This document shows positions 9,837-17,502 of a stretch of 64,000 bases of DNA, in pieces (the stretch's first letter is position 1; each line of letters begins with the position of its first letter). The stretch is from the NCBI RefSeq assembly GCF_000948985.2, contig NZ_CP059733.1:868001-932000 (forward strand), read 5' to 3'. This DNA comes from Thalassomonas viridans. GTDB taxonomy: Bacteria > Pseudomonadota > Gammaproteobacteria > Enterobacterales > Alteromonadaceae. Made by a program: the position numbers and the translations under genes. Under the pieces are notes generated by a model that saw nothing but the letters and a program-made list of their open reading frames with translations, did no database searches and had not been told where the DNA came from.

Positions 9837-10826
9837 ATGAGCACAATACTGGTAAAAGGTGTTCTTAAGCAGGCTTCTGCTAAGGACAAAGGGGCGCTTA
9901 TCCGCTCCGAAAGTGAATTTCGTCATTGGATCACCAAGGATGGTGGCGGACGATTTTCAGCCGACCCCGATCGTTATCATCTTTTTATTTCACCGGCATG
10001 CCCCTGGTCACACAGGGTTATGTTAATGAGAAAACTAAAAGGGCTTTGTGATGTGATTTCCGTCACTTTGCTTGATGCCATCAAAGGAGACAACGGCTGG
10101 AAGTTTGAGCATCACAGCCTGCCTGAATGGCTGGAAGTTTCGCAGGAACATTTCCTGTATGAAGTTTATCTTAAGGCGGATCCGGAATATACCGGCAAAG
10201 TATCGGTTCCTGTGTTATGGGACAGAAAACTCGATACTATCGTCAGTAACGATTCCGGCGATATTATGCGTATGTTCAATACCGTTTTTGCTGATTACGG
10301 GCAGGTAGATTATGACTATTGCCCGCCGAGTCGCCTGCCTGAAATCGAGAGGATAAACAGTTATATACATGAAAATATCACGCATAATATTTACCAGGCC
10401 GGATTTTCTTCGGTTCAGGCGGATTATGACGATGCGGTAAATAAGATTTTCAGGGCTTTCGATGAGCTGGATCGCCGCTTATCCCTGCAGCGTTACCTGG
10501 CGGGTAATACCCTTACGGAAGCGGATTTGAATTTCTTTACCACCTTAGTGCGTTTTGATGTCGTTTATTACGTACACTTTAAGGTATGCCTGCACCGGGT
10601 GTCGGATTATGAGCACCTGCGCGAGTACCTCAGGGACTTGTACCAGATCCCGGCCATAGCCGAAACCGTGGATATGGAACATATTAAGCGCCACTATTAC
10701 CGCAGCCATTATGAACTGAACCCTAACGGTATCATTCCGGCGGGTCCGGCGGTTGATTTTACTTCTCCGCATTTGCGGGATTATATGGGCACTAATGATG
10801 TCGACACCCTCGCCGTCGAGTGCTGA
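9837..10826 (+). CDS. Glutathionyl-hydroquinone-reductase-like glutathione S-transferase (ECM4/YqjG family)
   Basis: 329 residues. The thioredoxin-fold N-terminal domain carries the catalytic CPWSHR motif (Cys55; CPWAHR in E. coli YqjG), and a helical C-terminal GST domain follows ('LAGNTLTEADLNFFTTLVRF'). Enzymes of this family use a catalytic cysteine to remove glutathione from glutathionyl-hydroquinones. The start is preceded by CAAGGAG. The gene stands between the ligase terminator and a 615-bp gap before the HMG-CoA-synthase operon, so it may have its own promoter. Its place in the island suggests a quinone-like or electrophilic intermediate, but it could equally be a housekeeping neighbour. 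Confidence 0.82.
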   Translation: MSTILVKGVLKQASAKDKGALIRSESEFRHWITKDGGGRFSADPDRYHLFISPACPWSHRVMLMRKLKGLCDVISVTLLDAIKGDNGWKFEHHSLPEWLEVSQEHFLYEVYLKADPEYTGKVSVPVLWDRKLDTIVSNDSGDIMRMFNTVFADYGQVDYDYCPPSRLPEIERINSYIHENITHNIYQAGFSSVQADYDDAVNKIFRAFDELDRRLSLQRYLAGNTLTEADLNFFTTLVRFDVVYYVHFKVCLHRVSDYEHLREYLRDLYQIPAIAETVDMEHIKRHYYRSHYELNPNGIIPAGPAVDFTSPHLRDYMGTNDVDTLAVEC

Positions 10827-11441
10827 TATTTAGCTGTCGTCTCCGGGCGATGGCTTCCCGGGGAAACAGGTTTTAGCTTGTCCGGTTACTTAGGTGTCAT
10901 CCTGTGTCCGGCAATTAACTGAATAAAGCAGAAGAAATTGATTCTGGTGTACAGCACTTTTCTGCTTCTACCTTTGCCGTCCTGGTTAAGTTGTTTCGCT
11001 TTTTTGCTGTTTCTTCTGTAAAGCCGCAGGCTTGCTTTCATAGATTTCTGTTTATTTTTCCCTCTCTTCTTGCCGTCAGAGCCGCCAGCCCCTGCCCTTT
11101 GCAAGGCTTTCAGGCAAAGTGCGCCTTTAAATGTTCAGGCGTAATTTTAACCCGGCTTTATGCCGTTTTGGTGCATAGGAGCAGACTTTGTTTCATTTAT
11201 GTTAAATCGGTCTGTTATTCGGCAAAAACAAGACGATTTTTTAGCTTGTTATTTATTCTGTTGATTTTTTAACCTTATGTAATTTAAGGATAAAAATTAA
11301 CATATGAATAATATGAAGCCGATAGATAAGATTTATTCATTATCCCTGCAAATAAATTCTTTTTAGAATCTTTTCCAGACTAGCCAGCCAGTATTTGATG
11401 CTAGTTGATTTTCATCTTACTCATAAAAAAGGAATAAAAAA
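10827..11441. promoter_or_regulatory. 615-bp region upstream of the HMG-CoA synthase operon
   Basis: No convincing gene. The last ~200 bp are AT-rich and should carry the operon promoter. An inverted repeat ACTAGC-N15-GCTAGT lies at 11379-11405, 37 bp before the ATG, and could be an operator. A 20-codon frame at 11304-11366 (MNNMKPIDK...) has AAGGA 13 bp ahead, a weak leader-peptide candidate. AAGGA stands at suitable distance before the operon's first ATG. Confidence 0.45.
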
Positions 11442-12635
11442 ATGAATGTTGGAATTGATAGTATCAGTCTATGTGTCCCTGAATCTTACTACTCCCTGGC
11501 CGATTTGGCCGAGAAGCATGGCATAGACCCGAATAAATACCTGTACGGCATAGGACAGGAAAAAATGGCGGTACCGTCACCGGATGAAGATATAGTCACC
11601 CTGGCGGCTGGTGCGGCAAAACCTATTGTTACCGACGAGGTCCGGGACAGCATTTCCACCGTTATCCTGGCTACGGAAAGCGGCGTAGATCAATCCAAAT
11701 CTGCCGGCCTGTTTGTCCACGGTTTACTTGGCCTTAAGCCTAACTGCCGGGTTGTTGAATTTAAGCAGGCTTGTTACGGCGCCACCGCGGCATTGCAAAT
11801 GGCAACCGATATGGTGCGCCAGCGCCCGGAGCAAAAGATCCTGATCATCGCCTCCGACATCGCCCGTTACGAGCAGGATTCCCAGGGGGAGTGCACCCAG
11901 GGGGCCGGCGCCCTGGCCATGGTGGTCAGCGCTAATCCCCGCATCCTTAACCTGCACCGCGCCCGCGGCATGCACAGTTTTGATGTTATGGATTTCTGGC
12001 GTCCCAACAACCATAAGGCGGCCCAGGTTGACGGCCAGTTGTCCATCGAGGTTTATCTGGAGTCCATGCGCCAGGCCTGGAATGAATATAAGGCCGACGG
12101 CGGCCATGAATTAGCTGAACTGCCCTGGTTGTGTTTCCACCAACCGTTTACCAAGATGGCGAAAAAAGCCTTTACCGCATTAACCGAAAGCGAGCCGGAG
12201 CAGGGACAGGCGCTTACCGGGGAAAGTTATGAACACAGCCTGCTGTACGGACGTCAGATAGGCAACACCTATACCGCCTCCCTCTATATCGGCCTGTTGT
12301 CATTACTGGAAAATAATCCGCAAGATCTGACCGATCAAAACATAGGTTTGTTCAGTTATGGTTCCGGCTCTGTGGGTGAATTCTTCAGCGCATCCGTTGT
12401 CCCGGGATACCGTGAGCATTTACGCACCGAAGAGCACCAGCAAATGCTGGCTGACCGCCAGGCCCTGAGCCATGAAAAATATAGCGCCTGGTTCTATCAG
12501 TCCCTGGCGGATCATAAAAATCAGGTGATGCCTAAATTATCAAACAGACCTTACCGGCTGGAGAAAGTTGAAGAATTCAGGCGCGTTTACGGCGTCAATG
12601 ACGCCCGGGCCAACGAGATCAAACAGGCCTCATAA
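11442..12635 (+). CDS. Hydroxymethylglutaryl-CoA synthase (MvaS/PksG-like)
   Basis: 397-residue thiolase-fold enzyme that condenses an acetyl group with a 3-ketoacyl thioester to give a 3-hydroxy-3-methylglutaryl-type product. The catalytic triad is intact and at the same numbers as in Gram-positive MvaS: Glu79 ('ATESGVD'), Cys111 ('FKQACYGATAAL') and His233 ('CFHQPFTKMAKKA'). The terminal SYGSGSVGEFF motif is also present. It is the first gene of a six-gene operon. Most gammaproteobacteria make isoprenoids by the MEP route, and no reductase or mevalonate kinase lies in the window, so a role in beta-branching or a branched acyl unit is more likely than the mevalonate pathway. That role is inference; the family is clear. 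Confidence 0.9.
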   Translation: MNVGIDSISLCVPESYYSLADLAEKHGIDPNKYLYGIGQEKMAVPSPDEDIVTLAAGAAKPIVTDEVRDSISTVILATESGVDQSKSAGLFVHGLLGLKPNCRVVEFKQACYGATAALQMATDMVRQRPEQKILIIASDIARYEQDSQGECTQGAGALAMVVSANPRILNLHRARGMHSFDVMDFWRPNNHKAAQVDGQLSIEVYLESMRQAWNEYKADGGHELAELPWLCFHQPFTKMAKKAFTALTESEPEQGQALTGESYEHSLLYGRQIGNTYTASLYIGLLSLLENNPQDLTDQNIGLFSYGSGSVGEFFSASVVPGYREHLRTEEHQQMLADRQALSHEKYSAWFYQSLADHKNQVMPKLSNRPYRLEKVEEFRRVYGVNDARANEIKQAS

Positions 12636-12682
12636 GCAATAACCATTAGCAGTAAATTAACAGGATTTTAAAGGAAGTAAAT

Positions 12683-14632
12683 ATGTGTGGATTTATCGGT
12701 GTATACAGAACAGATAACACTTCGGTTATTCATCAGGCGGCCCTGGCTGACAGCCTGGATGAGATCAACCACAGGGGACCGGATGAAAAAAATATCTGGA
12801 TGGATGACAAGGGCAGGGCAGCCCTGGGCCATACCCGGTTAAGTATTATCGGTCTCGACAACGGCCTGCAGCCCATCAGCGCCGAGGGCGGCCAGCTGCA
12901 AATCGTGGTTAACGGCGAATTTTATGACTTTGAAAAGATTCGCGCCGAACTGCAGCAAAAAGGTTATGTGTTCAGCACCAGCTCAGACAGTGAAATCGCC
13001 CTGCACCTCTACCGCGAATACGGCATTCCCGGGCTGGAGCGCCTGCGCGGGGAATTTTCCCTGGTGCTTTATAACGGCCACCAAAATACCATGATCCTGA
13101 TGCGGGATCGCCTGGGCATCAAACCTCTCTATTATGCCCAGCATGAAGGCGCCCTTTATGTCGGTTCTGAAATCAAGGCCCTGCTTGCTGCCGGCGTGCC
13201 CGCTATCTGGGACGAAGATGCCTATACCAGCCGGGGTTTTTACCTGAGGGACCGCTCCCTGTTTAAAGGGGTCAACAGCGTTCCTCCCGGACACCAGTTA
13301 TTCATTACCCCGGGGGGCATCAAGCAAAACTGCTACTGGGATATCGAATACAGCAGCGCCGAAGAATTAGATCAGAATAATTACAGCGAAGCAGACTTGG
13401 TCGGCCAGGTGCACGATGCCATCAAGGAGTCTGTTTCCCTGCGTCTGCGTTCGGATGTGCCTATGGCGGTTTACCTGTCCGGCGGCATAGATTCCTCCGC
13501 TATGTTGGGCATGGCGAGCCATTTATCCGGTACTAAGATGGATGCCTTTAATTTATCTTTTACCGACATGAACGACTATGATGAAAACCGTTTCGCCCGC
13601 CTGGCGGCAGAGCAAAACGGCGCCAGGTTCCATACCATTCCGGTGACCCAGGATGACCTGGCGGACAATTTCACCCGGGCCCTGTGGCATAACGAAACGC
13701 CGTTTTTCAATGCCCACGGCGTTGCTAAATACATGCTTAGCGGTTCGGTCCGGGATGCCGGCTTTAAGGTGGTATTAACCGGGGAAGGGGCCGATGAGGT
13801 CTTTGCCGGCTATCCGCATTTCCGCCGTGACATGATATTGTTTAACAATCAGAATCAGGATGCCCAGCTGATCACTTCACTGACGGAGAAGTTGCAGCAA
13901 AGCGAAGCCGGTTACTCCCGTCCCGATATGCCGGAAGATATCAACTGGATGCTTAAGCAGTTGGGACACGGCGTTTCCTGGCTGGATAACCAGGCCGGCT
14001 GGTTCAAGGCGCTGGAGAAAATGTATAACAGCGATACCCGCCAGCAGTTTGCCAATACCGCCCCCTACCAGCAGTTCTATAACCAGCTGGATCACAGACG
14101 CCTGACAGGCTTAGACCCGGTGCACCGTTCCATGTATTTATGGGCGAAATCCTATCTGCCCAACTTTGTGCTGACCACCTTAGGGGATCGCATGGAAATG
14201 GCCAACAGTATCGAAGGCCGTGTGCCGTTGCTGGATCACAGGGTAGTGGAGTTAGCCGCCCGTATGCCGGTGTCCGTCAAGGTTAAAGGCTCCACCGAGA
14301 AATATATTTTCCGCGAGGCGATGAAACCTTACCTGCCGGAAGACTTATATAAGCGCAAGAAACATTACTTCAGGGCGCCGCCGGCCACCTTGATGCAAAA
14401 AGGCAAGTTATATCAGCTGGTACAGGATACCCTTCGCAGCAAACAGCTGGAAATGCTGCCGTTTTTTGATGCCGCCAAGGTGCGCAGCCTGCTTGACAGC
14501 TTGCCGCAAATGACCCGCAACGAACAGGCCTTGATAGATCCCATGCTGATGGAACTAACCAGCCTTTGCCTGTTACAGCAACAGTTCTCGATCGGCACAG
14601 ACGCCAAATTCAGCAATAAGGTTGCAGCATGA
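12683..14632 (+). CDS. Glutamine-dependent asparagine synthase-type amidotransferase
   Basis: 649 residues. The N-terminal class-II glutaminase domain starts with the nucleophile Cys2 (MCGFIGVY), with 'NHRGPDE' and 'VNGEFYDF' also visible. The C-terminal synthetase domain has the pyrophosphate loop SGGIDS (266-271) and 'LTGEGADEVFAGY'. It should use ATP and glutamine to turn a carboxylate into an amide. Its position between HMG-CoA synthase and an oxidoreductase, with a 4-bp ATGA overlap to the latter, argues for amidation of a pathway intermediate and not asparagine supply. AsnB-like enzymes do this in other pathways, for example OxyD in oxytetracycline and the amidotransferases of glutarimide polyketides. 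AAGGAAG precedes the start. Confidence 0.9.
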   Translation: MCGFIGVYRTDNTSVIHQAALADSLDEINHRGPDEKNIWMDDKGRAALGHTRLSIIGLDNGLQPISAEGGQLQIVVNGEFYDFEKIRAELQQKGYVFSTSSDSEIALHLYREYGIPGLERLRGEFSLVLYNGHQNTMILMRDRLGIKPLYYAQHEGALYVGSEIKALLAAGVPAIWDEDAYTSRGFYLRDRSLFKGVNSVPPGHQLFITPGGIKQNCYWDIEYSSAEELDQNNYSEADLVGQVHDAIKESVSLRLRSDVPMAVYLSGGIDSSAMLGMASHLSGTKMDAFNLSFTDMNDYDENRFARLAAEQNGARFHTIPVTQDDLADNFTRALWHNETPFFNAHGVAKYMLSGSVRDAGFKVVLTGEGADEVFAGYPHFRRDMILFNNQNQDAQLITSLTEKLQQSEAGYSRPDMPEDINWMLKQLGHGVSWLDNQAGWFKALEKMYNSDTRQQFANTAPYQQFYNQLDHRRLTGLDPVHRSMYLWAKSYLPNFVLTTLGDRMEMANSIEGRVPLLDHRVVELAARMPVSVKVKGSTEKYIFREAMKPYLPEDLYKRKKHYFRAPPATLMQKGKLYQLVQDTLRSKQLEMLPFFDAAKVRSLLDSLPQMTRNEQALIDPMLMELTSLCLLQQQFSIGTDAKFSNKVAA

Positions 14633-15765
14633 AGATCGCGATTATCGGCGCCAGCGTTAACGGCCTGACCTGCGCCCTGTTACTTAAACAATGCGGCATC
14701 AAGGTGGAAGTGTTCGAGTCGGGACAGTCCCTGGCACAAACCGATGAGATGGCGCTCGGCGCCCTCATCTGGCCCCAGGGAGTAGATGTGCTGCGTTTTG
14801 TTTTGAGCCGGGAACAACTGCTCGGCGCCGGCCACCCGGTGGCGAGTATGGACATACATAATGCCGGCGGCGAACCCTTTTACCAGGTGCCTGTGTCCCA
14901 GGAGGAATGCGGCGATGACGCCGGCGAGGCCTTTGTCTTCGACCGCCAGCGCCTGCTGCAGATCCTGTCCGAGTCCCTCGGCACCGGCCGGATCCGTTAC
15001 GGCATGGCCTGCGAGAAAATCACTACGGTCAACAATCGCAGCCTGGTGCATTTCGGCGACGGTTGCGTGCAGGCCTTCGATCTGGTGATCAATGCCGACA
15101 ACCTGCATACCCTGACAGATTTATTCAGTGCCAACGATACCCCGACAGATACCGGCATGGCGGTGATCAGTGGTATGACGCATTTCGACCATGCCATGTT
15201 GTCGGAGCAGAACAGCCAGATGTTTCTCTGTGAAAATGCCAGGTTGATCACTTACTGTGTCGACCGGCAAAGCAACAAACGCTACTGGTCGGTGATCTAC
15301 CAACATAACGGCCAGGCTTTATGGCACAAGGGGGATGTGGTCGGGCAGCTGGCGGGCGTGCCCGCGCCTTTGCTGGAGATGATCAACAGCACCCGGGAAG
15401 GGGACACCAGGCAGCGGGTGATCCGCAGCCTGTCAAACGGCAAGGCCTGGTACCGCGAGCTCAACCTGTCATTGGGGCGCCAGCTCAAGGGTGAGCTGAA
15501 CCAGCTGGGATACGGCATTACCGTCGCCCTGGAAAATGCCTTTATGCTGACCCGTTACCTGATCGACTGTAACCGCCAGCAGCTGCCCGGGATGTTGAGG
15601 CGCTACCAGAACAAGGCCAGCTTTAACGCTAAGGTGATGCTGGCGATGATGGATGAGATGACGGATATCTTCTATCAGGGAGATGAATATAACATTTACC
15701 GGGAATTTAAGTTCCAGGGGGGCGTTTCCCGGTACCACACCAGACAGATGAAAAATACTGCCTAG
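14629..15765 (+). CDS. FAD-dependent oxidoreductase (flavoprotein monooxygenase-like)
   Basis: 378 residues with an N-terminal dinucleotide-binding beta-alpha-beta fold ('IAIIGASVNGLTCALLL') and the 'FDRQRLLQIL' helix of the PHBH-type monooxygenase family. The second FAD (GD) motif, normally GDAAH near residue 290, is not recognisable; the region reads 'LSLGRQLKGELNQLGYG' before the conserved 'ALENAFML' helix. The protein may therefore bind FAD differently or act as an oxidase or cyclase and not a hydroxylase. Its ATG overlaps the asnB stop by 4 bp, so translation is coupled, and the acyl-CoA dehydrogenase follows 8 bp later. The reaction is unknown. Confidence 0.75.
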   Translation: MKIAIIGASVNGLTCALLLKQCGIKVEVFESGQSLAQTDEMALGALIWPQGVDVLRFVLSREQLLGAGHPVASMDIHNAGGEPFYQVPVSQEECGDDAGEAFVFDRQRLLQILSESLGTGRIRYGMACEKITTVNNRSLVHFGDGCVQAFDLVINADNLHTLTDLFSANDTPTDTGMAVISGMTHFDHAMLSEQNSQMFLCENARLITYCVDRQSNKRYWSVIYQHNGQALWHKGDVVGQLAGVPAPLLEMINSTREGDTRQRVIRSLSNGKAWYRELNLSLGRQLKGELNQLGYGITVALENAFMLTRYLIDCNRQQLPGMLRRYQNKASFNAKVMLAMMDEMTDIFYQGDEYNIYREFKFQGGVSRYHTRQMKNTA

Positions 15766-15773
15766 GAGGAAAG

Positions 15774-16859
15774 ATGGAACTTGAAGATTTCAGGAACAGG
15801 GTGGCCGGGTTTGTGGATGAAGTGATAAGGCCCAACCTGGCGGGCTGGGAGGCAAGCGGCGAATACCCGCTGGAACTCCATGCCTTGGCGGCGGAGCAGC
15901 ATATCCTGTCCCTGGGGCAAGATCCCAAAGGGGATTTCAGCGATGACATCCCGCGCCGGAAAATTCTGATCGAAGAGTTAACCCGCAGCGGCTCCCAGGC
16001 CATGGTGATGGCGCTGGCATCACATTTTGTCAGTCTCAGTGCTTTTGAACAAACCATGCCCGACACCTATAAAAAGTTGTCCGCACAAGTGCTCAGCGGC
16101 GAAAAGACCTTAGTGCTGGCGCTGACGGAACCCCAGGCGGGTTCAGATCTGCGCAATCTCAGGTGTGTGGCGGAAGCGGACGAAAGCGGCGCATACACCC
16201 TGAGCGGGGAAAAGAGCTTTATCTGTAACGGCAACCGTGCGGATTATATTTTAACGGCGGCGCTGCTGGAGGATAAACTGACCTTGTTCCTGGTGGAAAC
16301 CCGGGGCAACAATATAGAGTCGCAGCCGATCCCCTGCCTGGGGTGGCAGGGGCTGCCGGTTTCCTATCTGCGCTTCAATCAGGCGGGTGCCGTCAGGGTC
16401 GGAGAGCCGGGGAAGGCGGGCAGGATATTGCAAAAAATCCTGCTGCAGGAGAGGTTAAACCTGGCGGTCATGGCCAACACCTCGGCGGCGGTAAGCTTTG
16501 AAGCGGCGCTCGATTACAGCAAAGAACGCCAGATCCAGGGCAAACCCCTGTTTGAACAGCAGACCATACGTCACCGCCTGGCGGATATGCACGGTAAAAT
16601 CGAACTTTGCCGGGCCTATATCAACCAGTATATCGCCAGGGTGGCGCAGTCAGGCCCGGACGTAAAAGAGGTGGCGATCGCCAAAAACCAGGCGGTGGCG
16701 GTACTGGAGGAAGTGGCCAGCCAGGCGGTACAGATTCACGGCGCCAGCGGCTGTGTTGCCGGCTCCCTGGTGGAACGTATCTACAGGGACGCCCGCTTAC
16801 TGGGACTCGGTGGCGGCTCCACCGAAATCATGAATGAAATGATCAGCAGAGCATTATAA
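15774..16859 (+). CDS. Acyl-CoA dehydrogenase with isovaleryl-CoA dehydrogenase-type catalytic base
   Basis: 361-residue flavoenzyme that would introduce an alpha,beta double bond in an acyl-CoA or acyl-carrier thioester. 'LTEPQAGSDL' and 'YTLSGEKSFICNG' contact FAD and substrate. The usual MCAD-type catalytic Glu near the C terminus is a Gly here ('LGLGGGSTEIM'). Glu226 in 'LLQERLNLAV' sits where isovaleryl-CoA dehydrogenase has its base (LERLVLA), which favours a branched-chain or carrier-bound substrate. It is slightly shorter than typical (about 380-400). AGGAGGAAAG precedes the start. It is the fourth gene of the operon, between the FAD oxidoreductase and the thioesterase. Confidence 0.87.
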   Translation: MELEDFRNRVAGFVDEVIRPNLAGWEASGEYPLELHALAAEQHILSLGQDPKGDFSDDIPRRKILIEELTRSGSQAMVMALASHFVSLSAFEQTMPDTYKKLSAQVLSGEKTLVLALTEPQAGSDLRNLRCVAEADESGAYTLSGEKSFICNGNRADYILTAALLEDKLTLFLVETRGNNIESQPIPCLGWQGLPVSYLRFNQAGAVRVGEPGKAGRILQKILLQERLNLAVMANTSAAVSFEAALDYSKERQIQGKPLFEQQTIRHRLADMHGKIELCRAYINQYIARVAQSGPDVKEVAIAKNQAVAVLEEVASQAVQIHGASGCVAGSLVERIYRDARLLGLGGGSTEIMNEMISRAL

Positions 16860-16878
16860 TAAAAAAGGAATGACTAAA

Positions 16879-17322
16879 ATGAAATCTGGAATCTCGGAAT
16901 ACGCGAAACGCCTCAGCGATAACCTGATGCTGCATGACTACCAGCAATATTGCGGCTTAAAAATAGTGCACCAGGAGGCGGGATATTGTAAATGTGAGCT
17001 GACGGTCACAGCAGCCATAGATAACCTCAGCCATACCCTGCATGGCGGTGTGCTGTATTCCATGCTGGATGTCACCAGCATGTTGGCGACCATACCGGCG
17101 CTAAAGGAAGGGGAATACGCCTTAACCAGCAGCTTTAATACTTCGGTGATGTCGGCAAGCACCCTGGGACAAAAAGTCGAGTTTGAGGCAAAAATCACCC
17201 GTAACGGCCGGAATTTAATTTTCACCGAATGCAATGCCTGGAAAGTGGCAAGCGGCGGTGAGCGTAAGCAGATCGCCTCGGCGCAACTGACTAAATTCCG
17301 TCTCAGGCAGGAACTCGACTAA
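16879..17322 (+). CDS. Hotdog-fold thioesterase (PaaI/YbgC-like)
   Basis: 147 residues forming one hotdog domain, with the family's 'LHGGVLYSMLDVTSMLA' helix around residues 55-71, in which an acidic residue acts in thioester hydrolysis. The ATG at 16879 is preferred because AGGA at 16866-16869 is 9 bp ahead; the ATG at 16870 touches that site. It likely releases the product or edits wrong acyl-CoA intermediates. It is the fifth gene of the operon, 19 bp after the dehydrogenase. No signal peptide, so cytoplasmic. Confidence 0.82.
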   Translation: MKSGISEYAKRLSDNLMLHDYQQYCGLKIVHQEAGYCKCELTVTAAIDNLSHTLHGGVLYSMLDVTSMLATIPALKEGEYALTSSFNTSVMSASTLGQKVEFEAKITRNGRNLIFTECNAWKVASGGERKQIASAQLTKFRLRQELD

Positions 17323-17355
17323 ACAAGCCGCGCCCGACATCCATACCAGCTGTCG

Positions 17356-17408
17356 CTCCCTGAAACCATTTTTGGACAACCGGCCTCCCATATGGTGGCC
17401 GCAGGGAG
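17356..17408 (+). other. Hairpin-forming spacer between thioesterase and ketosynthase genes
   Basis: The only long spacer (180 bp) inside the operon holds CTCCCTG (17356-17362) paired with CAGGGAG (17402-17408), and an inner GGCC/GGCC pair. No T-run follows, so it is not a classical terminator; it could be an RNA processing or stability element setting the level of the last gene. Confidence 0.3.
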
Positions 17409-17502
17409 TTTCTGTGCCTGAAAAACGGCTTTGAACCTGGCTCCCGGATGTTAATTGCCCTAATCCTTTTAAGTACAAGTTTTTAATTTCCAGGAGATTT
17501 TT

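Noticed and set aside
10991..11272. 93-codon plus-strand ORF before the HMG-CoA synthase gene
   Set aside because: Composition is Phe/Cys/Ser-rich and irregular, it overlaps an antisense ORF, and no RBS or motif is seen.
11442..12635. Reading this gene as a KAS III (FabH) enzyme
   Set aside because: The Glu79-Cys111-His233 set and the GSGSVGEFF end are those of HMG-CoA synthases; FabH has a Cys-His-Asn triad.
14680..15108. 142-codon antisense ORF in the FAD oxidoreductase gene
   Set aside because: Shadow of a GC-rich real gene; no RBS or domain.
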